Positions 35,645-44,314 of a stretch of DNA of 64,000 nt are shown piece by piece. Within the stretch, counting starts at the first letter, position 1; every line of letters begins with the position of its first letter. Made by a program: the position numbers and the translations under genes. The DNA comes from DQWO01 sp964478545 (lineage in GTDB: Bacteria; Desulfobacterota; Anaeroferrophillalia; Anaeroferrophillales; Anaeroferrophillaceae): NCBI GenBank assembly GCA_964478545.1, contig CAYZIS010000010.1, forward strand, positions 18,289 through 82,288, read 5' to 3'. Below the pieces are notes generated by a model. That model ran no database searches. It had not been told where the DNA came from and saw only the letters and a program-made list of their open reading frames with translations.

Positions 35645-36307
35645 ATGGAAACCGTTACAAAACTCAATAACTCAGAAATCAGAAAAGAAGTGCAACGTGA
35701 CGGGATAATAGTAAGAATTGATGTTTACAGTAATGGTGAAGAAGGATGGCTAGTAGAAATCGTTGATGAATATTGGAACTCTACCTGCTGGAATGAACCT
35801 TTCAAAAGCGCTCAGGAAGCATTAGAGGCTGGGATAAAAGCGATTGATACTGAAGGTATTCAAACCTTTGTAGGCCCACCAGATGAAGCAAATGATAACG
35901 ATATGGATAAACAAGATAAAAGAATACATGAAATTTTAGGTTCAGCATGTGACCGTAACAGGGAAAGCACCTGTAAATATCTTAAGCATCTGAGAAAAAA
36001 CATCAAAGAACCTTGTAATCTTACTGGCATAGAAGATTTTCCTTGGGAAGAACCATATGCAATGGGGAATTGGGACAAAAAGGAATATGAAAAACTCAAA
36101 AAAGAAAAACCATCATATACAGATAAATATTTACTGATGGAGCTTCTAGAACCAGAATCTGAGGATGATGACATTCTTGCAAAAGTAAAAAGGATAAGTG
36201 ACCAAAAAGTTTTCGAAATTGGTCTTTCATGGCTGGAATGTGTTGATTCTAAAAGTAAGTACTGCCAACTATTCGATGATTATGCTGTATGGCAAACAAA
36301 TTATTGA
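35645..36307 (+). CDS. Uncharacterised two-part protein (island cargo)
   Basis: 220 residues from ATG 35645, chosen for GTGAGG 5-6 bases upstream. The first 75 residues form a small alpha-beta unit (GWLVEIVDEYWNSTCWNEPF, SAQEALEAGIKAIDTEG) that recurs as a stand-alone domain in bacterial hypotheticals. The rest is acidic and Lys-rich and ends in a compact module (ILAKVKRISDQKVFEIGLSWLECVD...DDYAVW). I cannot name a function. No membrane segment. Low G+C compared with the flanking core, in keeping with transfer. Confidence 0.7.
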   Translation: METVTKLNNSEIRKEVQRDGIIVRIDVYSNGEEGWLVEIVDEYWNSTCWNEPFKSAQEALEAGIKAIDTEGIQTFVGPPDEANDNDMDKQDKRIHEILGSACDRNRESTCKYLKHLRKNIKEPCNLTGIEDFPWEEPYAMGNWDKKEYEKLKKEKPSYTDKYLLMELLEPESEDDDILAKVKRISDQKVFEIGLSWLECVDSKSKYCQLFDDYAVWQTNY

Positions 36308-36417
36308 GAACCGATGCCAAACAAAGCATGGCATACCAAGACAATTTTATTAACAGGACGGGGAAGAATAATTGTCTCTGAATGCTTGATATTCGGTGAC
36401 ATGGAAAGGCTATTTGA

Positions 36418-36972
36418 TTGGTAGCAAAAGGAAAATCCAGCAACCCAACTTGGTCGGACGTAAAGTCGGCGATGATCGAACTAGATCAAAAACAGCTTCT
36501 AAAACTAGTTGCAGATATATATCGCTTCTCGAAGGAAAACAAGGTCTTTTTGCATGCCCGGTTTGGGATTGGCGATGACCCCTTGGCTCCATACAAGAAA
36601 ACGATTGAAGACTGCATGTACCCTGACATATATAAGAACACACCAATTCATATATCGAAAGCCAAAAAAGCAATCAGTAACTATTCTAAGGCCGTTGTAG
36701 ACCCAGTTGGCGTGACTGAGCTCACGGTCTTCTTTGTGGAGTGTGGAAATAATTTTACGGTAAGCTATGGCGACATGGACGAAGGTTTCTATGACGCCAT
36801 CAATCGAATGTATCGACGGGCTATCGAGAAAGTTCTAAGCCTGCCAAAAGAAAAACAATATGAGTTTCAGGATCGGCTCAAAGATATCATGACATCTTCT
36901 TCTAACATAGGTTGGGGATACCATGATGTGCTCTCTTTTGACTACCACAATGCCTTCCCTGAAGAAGAATAG
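36418..36972 (+). CDS. DUF6155-like protein
   Basis: 184 residues. The opening WSDVKSAMIELDQKQLLKLVADIYRFSKENKVFLHARF resembles the DUF6155 family of unknown function; a conserved YPDIYKN segment follows. All-helical and soluble by appearance. The start is a TTG with AAAGG 8 bases before it. Position in the island suggests cargo; role unknown. Confidence 0.65.
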   Translation: MVAKGKSSNPTWSDVKSAMIELDQKQLLKLVADIYRFSKENKVFLHARFGIGDDPLAPYKKTIEDCMYPDIYKNTPIHISKAKKAISNYSKAVVDPVGVTELTVFFVECGNNFTVSYGDMDEGFYDAINRMYRRAIEKVLSLPKEKQYEFQDRLKDIMTSSSNIGWGYHDVLSFDYHNAFPEEE

Positions 36973-37004
36973 TCACCAAAGATAGTCGAGTATATTTTTG
37001 CAAC

Positions 37005-37187
37005 TCACTTCCTCGCCTCATGCTGGGCAGCAATAGCCAGTCCATGCAGGATAATCATGAAAAGCAGCTGAATTTTCTCTCCAAGATCAATCACGCCATC
37101 CTCTTGAGCTTTTTTAACTGCAGCCACCATATCGTTGACAGCTATGGTTCCTGACTGGATTTCCGGTAAATAATCTCCTAATGACAT
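37005..37187 (-). CDS. Small protein, probably phage-derived
   Basis: 60 residues (MSLGDYLPEIQSGTIAVNDM start) with a strong ribosome site, AAGGAG 6 bases before the ATG. It has a helical centre and an amphipathic C-terminus (LLFMIILHGLAIAAQHEARK). It follows, on the same strand, the fragment of a phage-type M23 peptidase, so it is likely a leftover of a prophage lysis or tail module. Function unknown. Confidence 0.55.
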   Translation of the reverse strand: MSLGDYLPEIQSGTIAVNDMVAAVKKAQEDGVIDLGEKIQLLFMIILHGLAIAAQHEARK

Positions 37188-37199
37188 AACGTTCTCCTT

Positions 37200-37495
37200 T
37201 CATAATCTGTCGATGAATAATGAAACATCAAGGCTCACTGCCTCAATGTGAATGTGGGGAAGCATATCCTCCCCGTATTTTTTAGAAATATCCTGGGCAA
37301 TGCCAATCACCTCACCGGCTTCCACATGGCAGCCGATGAGGTTCACATCCGGCTCAAAATATTTTCAAAGCCACCGCCTCACCATGGATCAGCAATCAGG
37401 ATCAATGGTAATAGAATCCAGGTAGCTTTCCAGGGAAACAAAGAATCTTGCCCCGAGAAATTCCCAGCCATCGCCAAAACTGATGCCAGTTGTTC
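37200..37495 (-). pseudogene. Remnant of a phage-type M23 metallopeptidase
   Basis: The reverse-strand frame reads FGDGWEFLGARFFVSLESYL, then crosses two in-frame TGA codons, then KYFEPDVNLIGCHVEAGEVI, GIAQDISKKYG and MLPHIHIEA before its stop at 37200-37202. The last part is the end of an M23 (LytM-like) domain with its H-x-H zinc motif (HIH). The start is lost and the frame is broken, so it is a relic of a prophage lysis gene that abuts the truncated AbiEi gene. Confidence 0.6.
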
Positions 37496-37509
37496 AAGAT
37501 GTTTTTTTG

Positions 37510-37879
37510 GATGGAAATCCGGGTTACAAATTTGGAACGGACGATGGTTGATGTCTTAAATCGCCCGGATCTTTCCGGCGGTTGGGAAAAAATCTGGCGG
37601 TCTCTGGAGTCGGTGGAGTTCTTCGATCTTGACAAGGTGGTTGAATACGTTCTCCTGCTCGGAAATGCGACTACGGCCGCCAAAGTCGGTTTCTTCCTGG
37701 AACAGCACCGTGATCCTTTAATGATCGAGGAAAAACATCTCAAATCACTCCATAATCTTCGTCCGCAACAGCCACATTATCTTGATCGGGATAAAAGGAA
37801 ATCCGGTCGTCTTGTTTCAGAATGGAACCTTGCAGTCCCTCAAGAAGTGCTTGAACGGACGTGGGCAGAGGTATTATGA
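37510..37879 (+). pseudogene. AbiEi antitoxin, C-terminal part only
   Basis: About 120 residues that match the end of AbiEi antitoxins of type IV toxin-antitoxin systems: RVTNLERTMVDVLNRPDLSG, WRSLESVEFFDLDKVVEYVL, LLGNATTAAKVGFFLEQHR, and a YLDRDKRKSGRLVSEWN ending. The N-terminal winged-helix DNA-binding half is missing; the M23 remnant begins where it should be. Its stop overlaps the toxin start (ATGA), the original operon junction. Confidence 0.75.
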
Positions 37880-38073
37880 AACTCTCAGCCGAGAAACTTG
37901 CTGCCGAGGCGGAATCTACAAGCTTCAGACCGGATGTGCTCGAAAAGGTCGCACACCTGCTGGGGCTGCTCAATACCCTGCAGAACCACCCTTTTTTGAA
38001 AAGAAAGCTGGTTCTCAAGGAATGTAATCACCAGCACATACACCATCTCAAAGGACAGCCAAGAATTGATTAA
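37876..38073 (+). pseudogene. AbiEii toxin, N-terminal fragment
   Basis: Starts MKLSAEKLAAEAESTSFRPD and follows the AbiEii nucleotidyltransferase toxin to LKRKLVLKE at about residue 47, then diverges where the nucleotidyltransferase active site (GGTALNL...D-x-D) should be. The toxin is therefore non-functional. With the fragment before it, this records a deletion of most of an AbiE phage-defence locus. Confidence 0.7.
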
Positions 38074-38189
38074 TAGACTCTTGACATTTCCGGACTAAAT
38101 AACTTAGTTTTTATTGTTGACAATTTGTTCTCACTTCGTTAAAGAAAATGAAAAGAACTAACCACCCCTACGGTTTCGACCTAGGGTGC

Positions 38190-38220
38190 GGGGCTGCACT
38201 TGCAGCCCCTGCTTTTTTTT
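38190..38220 (+). terminator. Strong terminator before the NYN gene
   Basis: GGGGCTGCA-CT-TGCAGCCCC followed by TG and C plus eight T residues. It ends 15 bases before the NYN-domain start codon, insulating that gene from the AbiE remnant. Confidence 0.8.
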
Positions 38221-38235
38221 CAGGGCAATTAATGC

Positions 38236-38859
38236 ATGAGAACCTCAGTTTATATTGATGGATTCAATCTCTATTACCGAGCATTAAAAGGAACGTTATA
38301 CAAATGGCTTGATTTAAAAAAACTTGTATCCCACCTCCTCCACCCAAAGCACCAAATCACTAGCATCAAATATTTTACCGCTATAGTTTCAGGTCGCATT
38401 GATACTCAGCAACCAATCAGACAAAAAACATATATCAGAGCATTAGAAAAATTCATCCCCGAATTTTCAGTTCATTATGGGCATTTTTTAAGTCATGAAG
38501 TTTTCATGCCTAATGCCCCGATATCCTCACCACCATCATTTTCCAAAGTTTATAAAACCGAGGAAAAAGGCTCTGATGTCAACTTAGCCGTACATCTTTT
38601 AAACGATGCTTGGCTCAACCAATATGATTGTGCGGTTATCATTTCCAACGATAGTGATCTAGCGGAAGCCCTTCGGCTAATACGAGACCAGGACAACAAA
38701 GTTATAGGACTATTATCTCCCATCCTTAAAGGACATCCTTCAAAAGAATTGCAAAAATATGCCAATTTTGTAAAACGTATCCGCAAGGGAGTTCTTGCAC
38801 AATCTCAATTACCGCCAACCATACCGAATACGAACATCTATAAACCAAGTAATTGGTAA
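38236..38859 (+). CDS. NYN-domain (LabA/DUF88-type) predicted ribonuclease
   Basis: 207 residues of PIN-like fold. The acidic active-site residues are in place: Asp8 in YIDGFNLYY, Asp114 in EKGSDVNLAVHLL, and Asp139/Asp141 in ISNDSDLAEA. These match the metal-dependent NYN nucleases. It carries no partner domain and stands alone between a terminator and an XRE regulator in the island, which makes an RNA-targeting defence or toxin-like role possible but unproven. Confidence 0.85.
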   Translation: MRTSVYIDGFNLYYRALKGTLYKWLDLKKLVSHLLHPKHQITSIKYFTAIVSGRIDTQQPIRQKTYIRALEKFIPEFSVHYGHFLSHEVFMPNAPISSPPSFSKVYKTEEKGSDVNLAVHLLNDAWLNQYDCAVIISNDSDLAEALRLIRDQDNKVIGLLSPILKGHPSKELQKYANFVKRIRKGVLAQSQLPPTIPNTNIYKPSNW

Positions 38860-39006
38860 TTCAGTTGCCGATAATGGTACCCTTTAATCATGAGTGCCGA
38901 CTACCGATTAGATTTTCATGTTCATAAACCCATTTCAGGATCTAGAACTTTATGGAAAATGATTTGAAACTTGCCAAGCAGCAACTGGCAAATTTGGGAG
39001 GTCGAC

Positions 39007-39285
39007 ATGAATAAACATATTGGCAGCAACTTTGATGACTTTTTGGAAGAAGAAGGCACTTTGGCTGAAACTGAAGCCCTTGCTATAAAGCGTGTTGTTG
39101 CATATCAAATCACCCAGTTCATGAAAAAGGAACGTTTGTCAAAATCCGCCATGGCCCGCCAGATGGATACAAGCCGTTCAGCACTGGACAGATTGCTTGA
39201 CCCAAAAAACACGGCAATCACCCTTCATACGTTGGAGCGAGCTGCACAGACAATCGGCAAACGTTTGCACATAGAATTCGCTTAA
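39007..39285 (+). CDS. XRE-family helix-turn-helix protein (antitoxin-like)
   Basis: 92 residues from ATG 39007, set by GGGAGG 5 bases upstream. The HTH lies at about 38-85 (LSKSAMARQMDTSRSALDRL, NTAITLHTLERAAQTIGKRL). The size and C-terminal IEFA end are typical of HigA-like antitoxins encoded after a RelE-type toxin. The 80 bases upstream can be read as a toxin tail (ENDLKLAKQQLANLGG) but have no intact frame, so the toxin seems lost. Confidence 0.8.
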   Translation: MNKHIGSNFDDFLEEEGTLAETEALAIKRVVAYQITQFMKKERLSKSAMARQMDTSRSALDRLLDPKNTAITLHTLERAAQTIGKRLHIEFA

Positions 39286-39758
39286 AATTTTCATTCTGCT
39301 GAGCAGTCAACCATAACAGACATTGATCCTCACCTCCCCATTGCAAAAAAATCAAAAGCTAGAAAAAATTTTGCCGTAGACAATCATCGGGAGTCCAATA
39401 CCCGACATGGCATAAACCTCTGAGATAATCTATTTGCCATCAAATAGCCTCCAGATGATGAGAAAGGTGTTTTACATGGCACTCGCGGTATATGTCGATA
39501 GTGTTATGTCGGACAATGCTCCGGAGATGGTTTGGATTACGGGGAAAAATAAAATTTTCAGATTAGGGAACTCGCTGTTGTAAGTGTTTTCTTTTCGGAT
39601 AGGAATTGACTCTTTATCACTATTGTGTATAGGATTACCGCAATAAATATTTAAAATACTTTTTTATTTCATTTACCAGCCAGTACCAACACGCAACTGC
39701 CCTCCCACTTAACGCAGCAATTGAACTACTGAGATAATTATGATCTCAAGAAAATAAT
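39286..39758. other. Intergenic region in the island
   Basis: About 470 bases of AT-rich sequence. One short frame at 39476-39583 (35 codons, begins MALAVYVDSVMSDNAPEMVW) has AAAGG 8 bases upstream and may be translated, but has no recognisable relative. Nothing else is evident. Confidence 0.4.
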
Positions 39759-40343
39759 ATGATACTGGATTATCTAACAGGTGTATTGGTTATTATTACA
39801 GCCTTCTATGCATGGGCAACGTTTAAAATTTTGCGAGCCAATGAGAAGGTGGTAGAAGTAATGCACGAGCAGGCAGAAGCAATCACAAGACCATATGTTT
39901 GTGTTTCCCCCATTTTAGAACCGGATAATCCTATTTTCTATCTTAGGATTACTAATTCTGGTAAAACTGCAGCACAAAAACTCAGATTAACAATCGATAA
40001 ATCCTTTTACAAGTTTGGAGAAAAATCTGAAGACAATGATTTAGCCTCACATACCGCATTCAATGAAATCATTAGTTCATTTCAGCCAGGCGCTGTGATA
40101 GTGTTTTCGCTAGCTCAGTCATTCAAGATATTCAGCAAGCAAGAGGACAATGAGTTATTACCACACAGCTTTACCGTAACAGCAGAATATTCATATCAAG
40201 ATAAAACGGTAAGAGAAAATAACATTATAGATTTGACACCATATTTAGGTTCCAACATTCCTCAAGATCCTTACGTTAGAAAACTTAAGGATATTGACAA
40301 ATCAATTGAGAAGATAGCCATAAATATTGAGAAAAAGACCTAA
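39759..40343 (+). CDS. Single-pass membrane protein of unknown function
   Basis: 194 residues. One N-terminal membrane helix (about 4-25, YLTGVLVIITAFYAWATFKI), a short basic/helical linker, then a beta-sandwich-like cytoplasmic or periplasmic domain (YVCVSPILEPDNPIFYLRIT, NSGKTAAQKLRLTID) and a charged C-terminal helix. Similar short proteins are scattered in mobile regions. It lies 50 bases before the hsdM start on the same strand, so it may belong to the restriction operon. Function not recognised. Confidence 0.65.
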   Translation: MILDYLTGVLVIITAFYAWATFKILRANEKVVEVMHEQAEAITRPYVCVSPILEPDNPIFYLRITNSGKTAAQKLRLTIDKSFYKFGEKSEDNDLASHTAFNEIISSFQPGAVIVFSLAQSFKIFSKQEDNELLPHSFTVTAEYSYQDKTVRENNIIDLTPYLGSNIPQDPYVRKLKDIDKSIEKIAINIEKKT

Positions 40344-40394
40344 TAAGAGCACTGCTTTTGTTAAGTACGCTTGGCAGATGGAAAAAATGAAGAA

Positions 40395-43082
40395 ATGAAC
40401 ACTGACAAGATTACCCTTTCCCAACTTGAATCCTTTCTCTTCAAGTCAGCTGATATCCTGCGCGGTAAGATGGATGCTTCCGAGTTCAAGGAATTCATCT
40501 TCGGGATGCTGTTCATCAAGCGGTTATCCGATGAGTTTGATCTCAAGCGGGAACAACTGCGCCGGCAGGATTATGCCCACTTAAAAGACCAGCCTGAGTT
40601 GGTCGCTGATATTTTAGAGGATAAAACGTCTTACGGCGAAACCTTCTTTGTCCCGGTTCGTGCCCGCTGGCATAAATCCTGGGTGGATGAAAATGGTGAA
40701 CGGGTTCCGGCCCTCAAAGACCTGAAACATGACATTGGCAACATGCTCAACAAAGCGATTGCCGCCATTGAGGATGAAAACGATGCCCTGGCCGGAGTGT
40801 TAAAAAACAACATAGATTTCAATGCCGTCAAAGGCAAAACCAAGATCCCCGACCAGAAGTGGAAAGATCTGCTCGACCATTTCAACCAGCCGCAGTTTGT
40901 TCTTGTCAACGATAATTTCGAGTTCCCGGATCTACTCGGCGCGGCCTATGAGTACTTGATCAAATTCTTCGCCGACAGCGCCGGCAAAAAGGGTGGCGAA
41001 TTCTATACCCCGGCTGAGGTCGTCCGCCTGCTCGTCCAGCTTACCAAACCTGAAGCCGGCAATACTATCTATGACCCGACCGCCGGTTCCGGCGGCTTCC
41101 TGATCCAGGCGCACCAGTATGTTGAAGAACAGGGACAGGACCCCAACGACCTGGCCCTCTACGGTCAGGATTCCAACGGCACGGTCTGGTCGATCTGCAA
41201 TATGAACGTGATCCTCCACAACATCACCCGTTTCACCATTGAGAATGGCGACACACTGGAAGATCCGCAAATCCTTGACAATGGTCAGATCAGAAAGTTC
41301 GACCGGGTCCTCGCCAATCCGCCCTTTTCGCAGAATTACAGCCGGGCCACCATGAAGTTTCCCAACCGTTTCCGGGAATGGTGCCCGGAAACCGGCAAGA
41401 AGGCTGACCTCATGTTTGTCCAGCACATGCTGGCCAGCCTCAAGCCCAACGGCCATATGGCAACCATCATGCCCCACGGCGTTCTCTTTCGTGGGGGCAA
41501 GGAAAAACTCATTCGTGAGATTTTCATCAATGACGATGTTATCGAAGCCATTATCAGCCTACCGCCTGGCCTTTTCTACGGCACCGGCATCCCTGCCTGT
41601 GTTCTGGTCTGCAACAAAAATAAACCCGACGAACTCCGCAACAAGATACTGTTCATCAACGCCGACCGTGAGTTTGCCGAAGGTAAAAACCAGAACAAGC
41701 TGCGCCCCGAGGATCTCGAAAAGATTGACTACATTTTCACCCATAAACGCGAGATTCCCAAGTACAGTCGCCTGGTGGATAAAATCGAGATCGTCGAAAA
41801 GCACGACTACAACCTCAACATCCGCCGCTACGTCGACAATACCCCTGAACCCGAGCCCGAAGATGTTCAGGCCCATCTCATTGGCGGCATTCCGGAAAAC
41901 GAAGTTGCCACCCGCCAAACCGACTTTGCCCGATTTGGCCTGGATTCCGCTGGCCTTTTCGAACCTGACAGACCCGGCTATCTCCGTTTTTGCGCCTCAA
42001 TCGATACCAAAGCGGCAATCAAAGCCCGGATCGAAGCCGATGTTGCAGTCGAGAGAACCCTTGCCGATCATTACGTGACAATCAAAACCTGGTGGACGCT
42101 TGCCCAAAATGATTTTGCCGAATTGCGCAACGCCAACCACGGCGGCCGGAAGCTGCCTGAAATACGGCACAAGCTGTTAACCACCCTCAAGGAGAAACTG
42201 GTGCCGCTTCTGGTTCTTGACGAGTTCAAAAGCGCCGGAGTCTTTGTCAACTGGTGGCAGCAGATCCGCTACGATCTTAAAACCATCGTCTCCACCGGCT
42301 GGCACCACAGCCTGATTCCCGACACCTACCTGATGGCTGAGTTTTTCCAGAGTGAGGCCGATGAGATTGAAATCCTGAAAGCTGCCATCGACGAAGCCCA
42401 GGGCGAACTTGCCGAAGCCCTGGAAAGGGCTATGGAAATCGCGGCTTATGAACCAGACGAAAACGAAAAGGTCACTGCCTCAACGATCAAAAAGGCTCTC
42501 AAAAGCCTGATTGACGACCTTAAAAGCAGCTCCGGAGAATCGGCCCGCCATGAGCGCAAAATTCTGCAGGACCAGGACACAGCGATCAAAAATATTGAAA
42601 AAGGACTGAAAGACGCCAGGGCGTCATTGAAAGAAAAAACCGGTGAACTGGAGCTGAAACTCCAGCTCAAGCGGCTCGGCGGTGAAGAGTTTATCGCCGA
42701 AAACCGGGAACTGATCCGCCAGGTGGATAAGCAGTTGAATCACCTGAATGCGAATCATAAAAGCGACAAGAAAAGGATCACCGCCCTCAAAAAGGACAAA
42801 GCCGCCCTGGAAACAAGAATTGCCGGCACTAAGGTCCGGCTGGCGGCAATCGGCGGCCGGCTCACCGATGATGAAGCCCGGCGCCTGATCCTGAAAAAGA
42901 TCTACGATATCGCCAACGGCGAACTTAAACGCTACCTCAACGCCGAAAAGCGGCTGCTGGTCCAAGGAATTGAAAAACTCTGGGATAAATACGCTGTCAG
43001 CTTCAGGGAGCTAGAAAAGCAACGTAATGAAACCCTGAAGGTCCTGGATGATTTTTTGCAAGGGCTGGGGTATTTGGGATGA
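40395..43082 (+). CDS. hsdM: Type I restriction-modification DNA methyltransferase subunit HsdM, extended
   Basis: Adenine-N6 methyltransferase subunit. Numbering from ATG 40395 gives 895 residues: the HsdM N-terminal helical domain (1-150), the SAM motif DPTAGSGG at 227-234 and the catalytic NPPF at 308-311. HsdM normally ends near 500-550. Here about 350 further residues follow, with a long coiled coil (about 640-830, ALERAMEIAAY onward, rich in Lys/Glu heptads) and a helical end. ATG 40395 (MNTDKITLSQ) matches the MNTDK start of hsdR and is preferred to a TTG 8 codons upstream. The stop overlaps hsdS (ATGA). Confidence 0.94.
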   Translation: MNTDKITLSQLESFLFKSADILRGKMDASEFKEFIFGMLFIKRLSDEFDLKREQLRRQDYAHLKDQPELVADILEDKTSYGETFFVPVRARWHKSWVDENGERVPALKDLKHDIGNMLNKAIAAIEDENDALAGVLKNNIDFNAVKGKTKIPDQKWKDLLDHFNQPQFVLVNDNFEFPDLLGAAYEYLIKFFADSAGKKGGEFYTPAEVVRLLVQLTKPEAGNTIYDPTAGSGGFLIQAHQYVEEQGQDPNDLALYGQDSNGTVWSICNMNVILHNITRFTIENGDTLEDPQILDNGQIRKFDRVLANPPFSQNYSRATMKFPNRFREWCPETGKKADLMFVQHMLASLKPNGHMATIMPHGVLFRGGKEKLIREIFINDDVIEAIISLPPGLFYGTGIPACVLVCNKNKPDELRNKILFINADREFAEGKNQNKLRPEDLEKIDYIFTHKREIPKYSRLVDKIEIVEKHDYNLNIRRYVDNTPEPEPEDVQAHLIGGIPENEVATRQTDFARFGLDSAGLFEPDRPGYLRFCASIDTKAAIKARIEADVAVERTLADHYVTIKTWWTLAQNDFAELRNANHGGRKLPEIRHKLLTTLKEKLVPLLVLDEFKSAGVFVNWWQQIRYDLKTIVSTGWHHSLIPDTYLMAEFFQSEADEIEILKAAIDEAQGELAEALERAMEIAAYEPDENEKVTASTIKKALKSLIDDLKSSSGESARHERKILQDQDTAIKNIEKGLKDARASLKEKTGELELKLQLKRLGGEEFIAENRELIRQVDKQLNHLNANHKSDKKRITALKKDKAALETRIAGTKVRLAAIGGRLTDDEARRLILKKIYDIANGELKRYLNAEKRLLVQGIEKLWDKYAVSFRELEKQRNETLKVLDDFLQGLGYLG

Positions 43083-44314
43083 GCGACAAATTCCCCATAA
43101 ATGAATGGCCTCAAAAGAAGTTACGTAATCTCGCATCAATTAATTACGGATGTGATCCTTCTGCAATTATTGACACAGATGGCATTTATCCTGTTTACGG
43201 CACATCTGAAAATGAAAGATTTGGTTCCAATTACCTTCATGAGGGGGATTCAATTATACTTGGTCGAAAAGGGACAATTGAACGTGTTCAATTTGTAACG
43301 GGCCGATTCTGGACAATTGATACTGCTTACTTTCTCAGTGATTTTAAAAATGTGTTACCTAAATGGTTGTACTATTTCTTAACAAGCATTAATTTGCGAA
43401 ATTTTAACGAGGCAACTGGAGTTCCAAGCCTTTCTCGTGATCTTCTATACACAATTAGCATACCTACACCACCTCCAGCTGAACAATCCAAAATCGCTGC
43501 GGTACTTTCGACGGTGGATCGGACGATTGAGCAGACAGAGGCCCTGATCGCCAAGCAACAGCGTATCAAGACCGGCCTGATGCAAGATCTGCTCACTCGG
43601 GGCATCGACGAACACGGAAACCTCCGTTCCGAAGAGACCCACGAATTCAAGGATTCACCGCTAGGGAGGGTTCCGGTGGAGTGGGAGGTCAAGCCATTGG
43701 GTCAAGTAGCAAATCTTATTACTAATGGATTTGTTGGCGTAGTAACGCCGTATTATACGGAATCGTCAGCCGGTGTTCCTTACCTGTACGGTAATAATAT
43801 TAGAAATGACTATGTCGATTTGAAAAAAGTTACTTTTGTGACTCGGAAGTTTCATTCTCGGCAACAGAAATCACAGCTTCACCCAGGTGATATGCTAACA
43901 GTTCAATCAGGTCATATTGGAACAACAGCAGTAATTCCTGAGAGCTTGAGTGAATCAAATTGTCATGCATTGATCATTACTAAATTTAGGAAGGATATTC
44001 TTAACCCAAATTTCGTATCTTCTTACTGTAATTTCTGTCTCGATACCGGAAGTATGTCCCATTTGTTCATCGGGTCCACTATCAAACATATCAATACAAG
44101 CGATTTTGCGAGATTTCTCATACCATTTCCACCAAAGGTTGAACAGTCAAGCATAGTTAATAGGCTGAATGAGGTAGATAAAAACTCAAATGTGACAAAG
44201 GAAAGTCTTTTCAAACTCCAATCCCTCAAAACCGCTCTCATGCAAGATTTACTCACCGGCAAAGTGAGTGTCACCCCCCTACTAACTGACCCCCCCCAGG
44301 AGGCCAATGCATGA
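43079..44314 (+). CDS. hsdS: Type I restriction-modification specificity subunit HsdS
   Basis: 411 residues, with two target-recognition domains separated by helical conserved regions. TRD1 covers about 1-140 and ends ISIPTPPPAEQSKIAAVLST; TRD2 covers about 200-350 and ends LIPFPPKVEQSSIVNRLNEV. Each half closes with the same LMQDLLT helix (about 172 and 393), the pseudo-symmetry expected of HsdS. Sequence specificity cannot be read by eye. It overlaps hsdM and the next gene by 4 bases on each side. The TRDs are more AT-rich than neighbouring genes, typical of recombining TRDs. Confidence 0.94.
   Translation: MSDKFPINEWPQKKLRNLASINYGCDPSAIIDTDGIYPVYGTSENERFGSNYLHEGDSIILGRKGTIERVQFVTGRFWTIDTAYFLSDFKNVLPKWLYYFLTSINLRNFNEATGVPSLSRDLLYTISIPTPPPAEQSKIAAVLSTVDRTIEQTEALIAKQQRIKTGLMQDLLTRGIDEHGNLRSEETHEFKDSPLGRVPVEWEVKPLGQVANLITNGFVGVVTPYYTESSAGVPYLYGNNIRNDYVDLKKVTFVTRKFHSRQQKSQLHPGDMLTVQSGHIGTTAVIPESLSESNCHALIITKFRKDILNPNFVSSYCNFCLDTGSMSHLFIGSTIKHINTSDFARFLIPFPPKVEQSSIVNRLNEVDKNSNVTKESLFKLQSLKTALMQDLLTGKVSVTPLLTDPPQEANA

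Noticed and set aside
38885..39015. Possible tail of a RelE/HigB-like toxin before the XRE gene
   Set aside because: Only about 15 residues resemble a toxin end and the frame is broken by a stop; too little for a feature.
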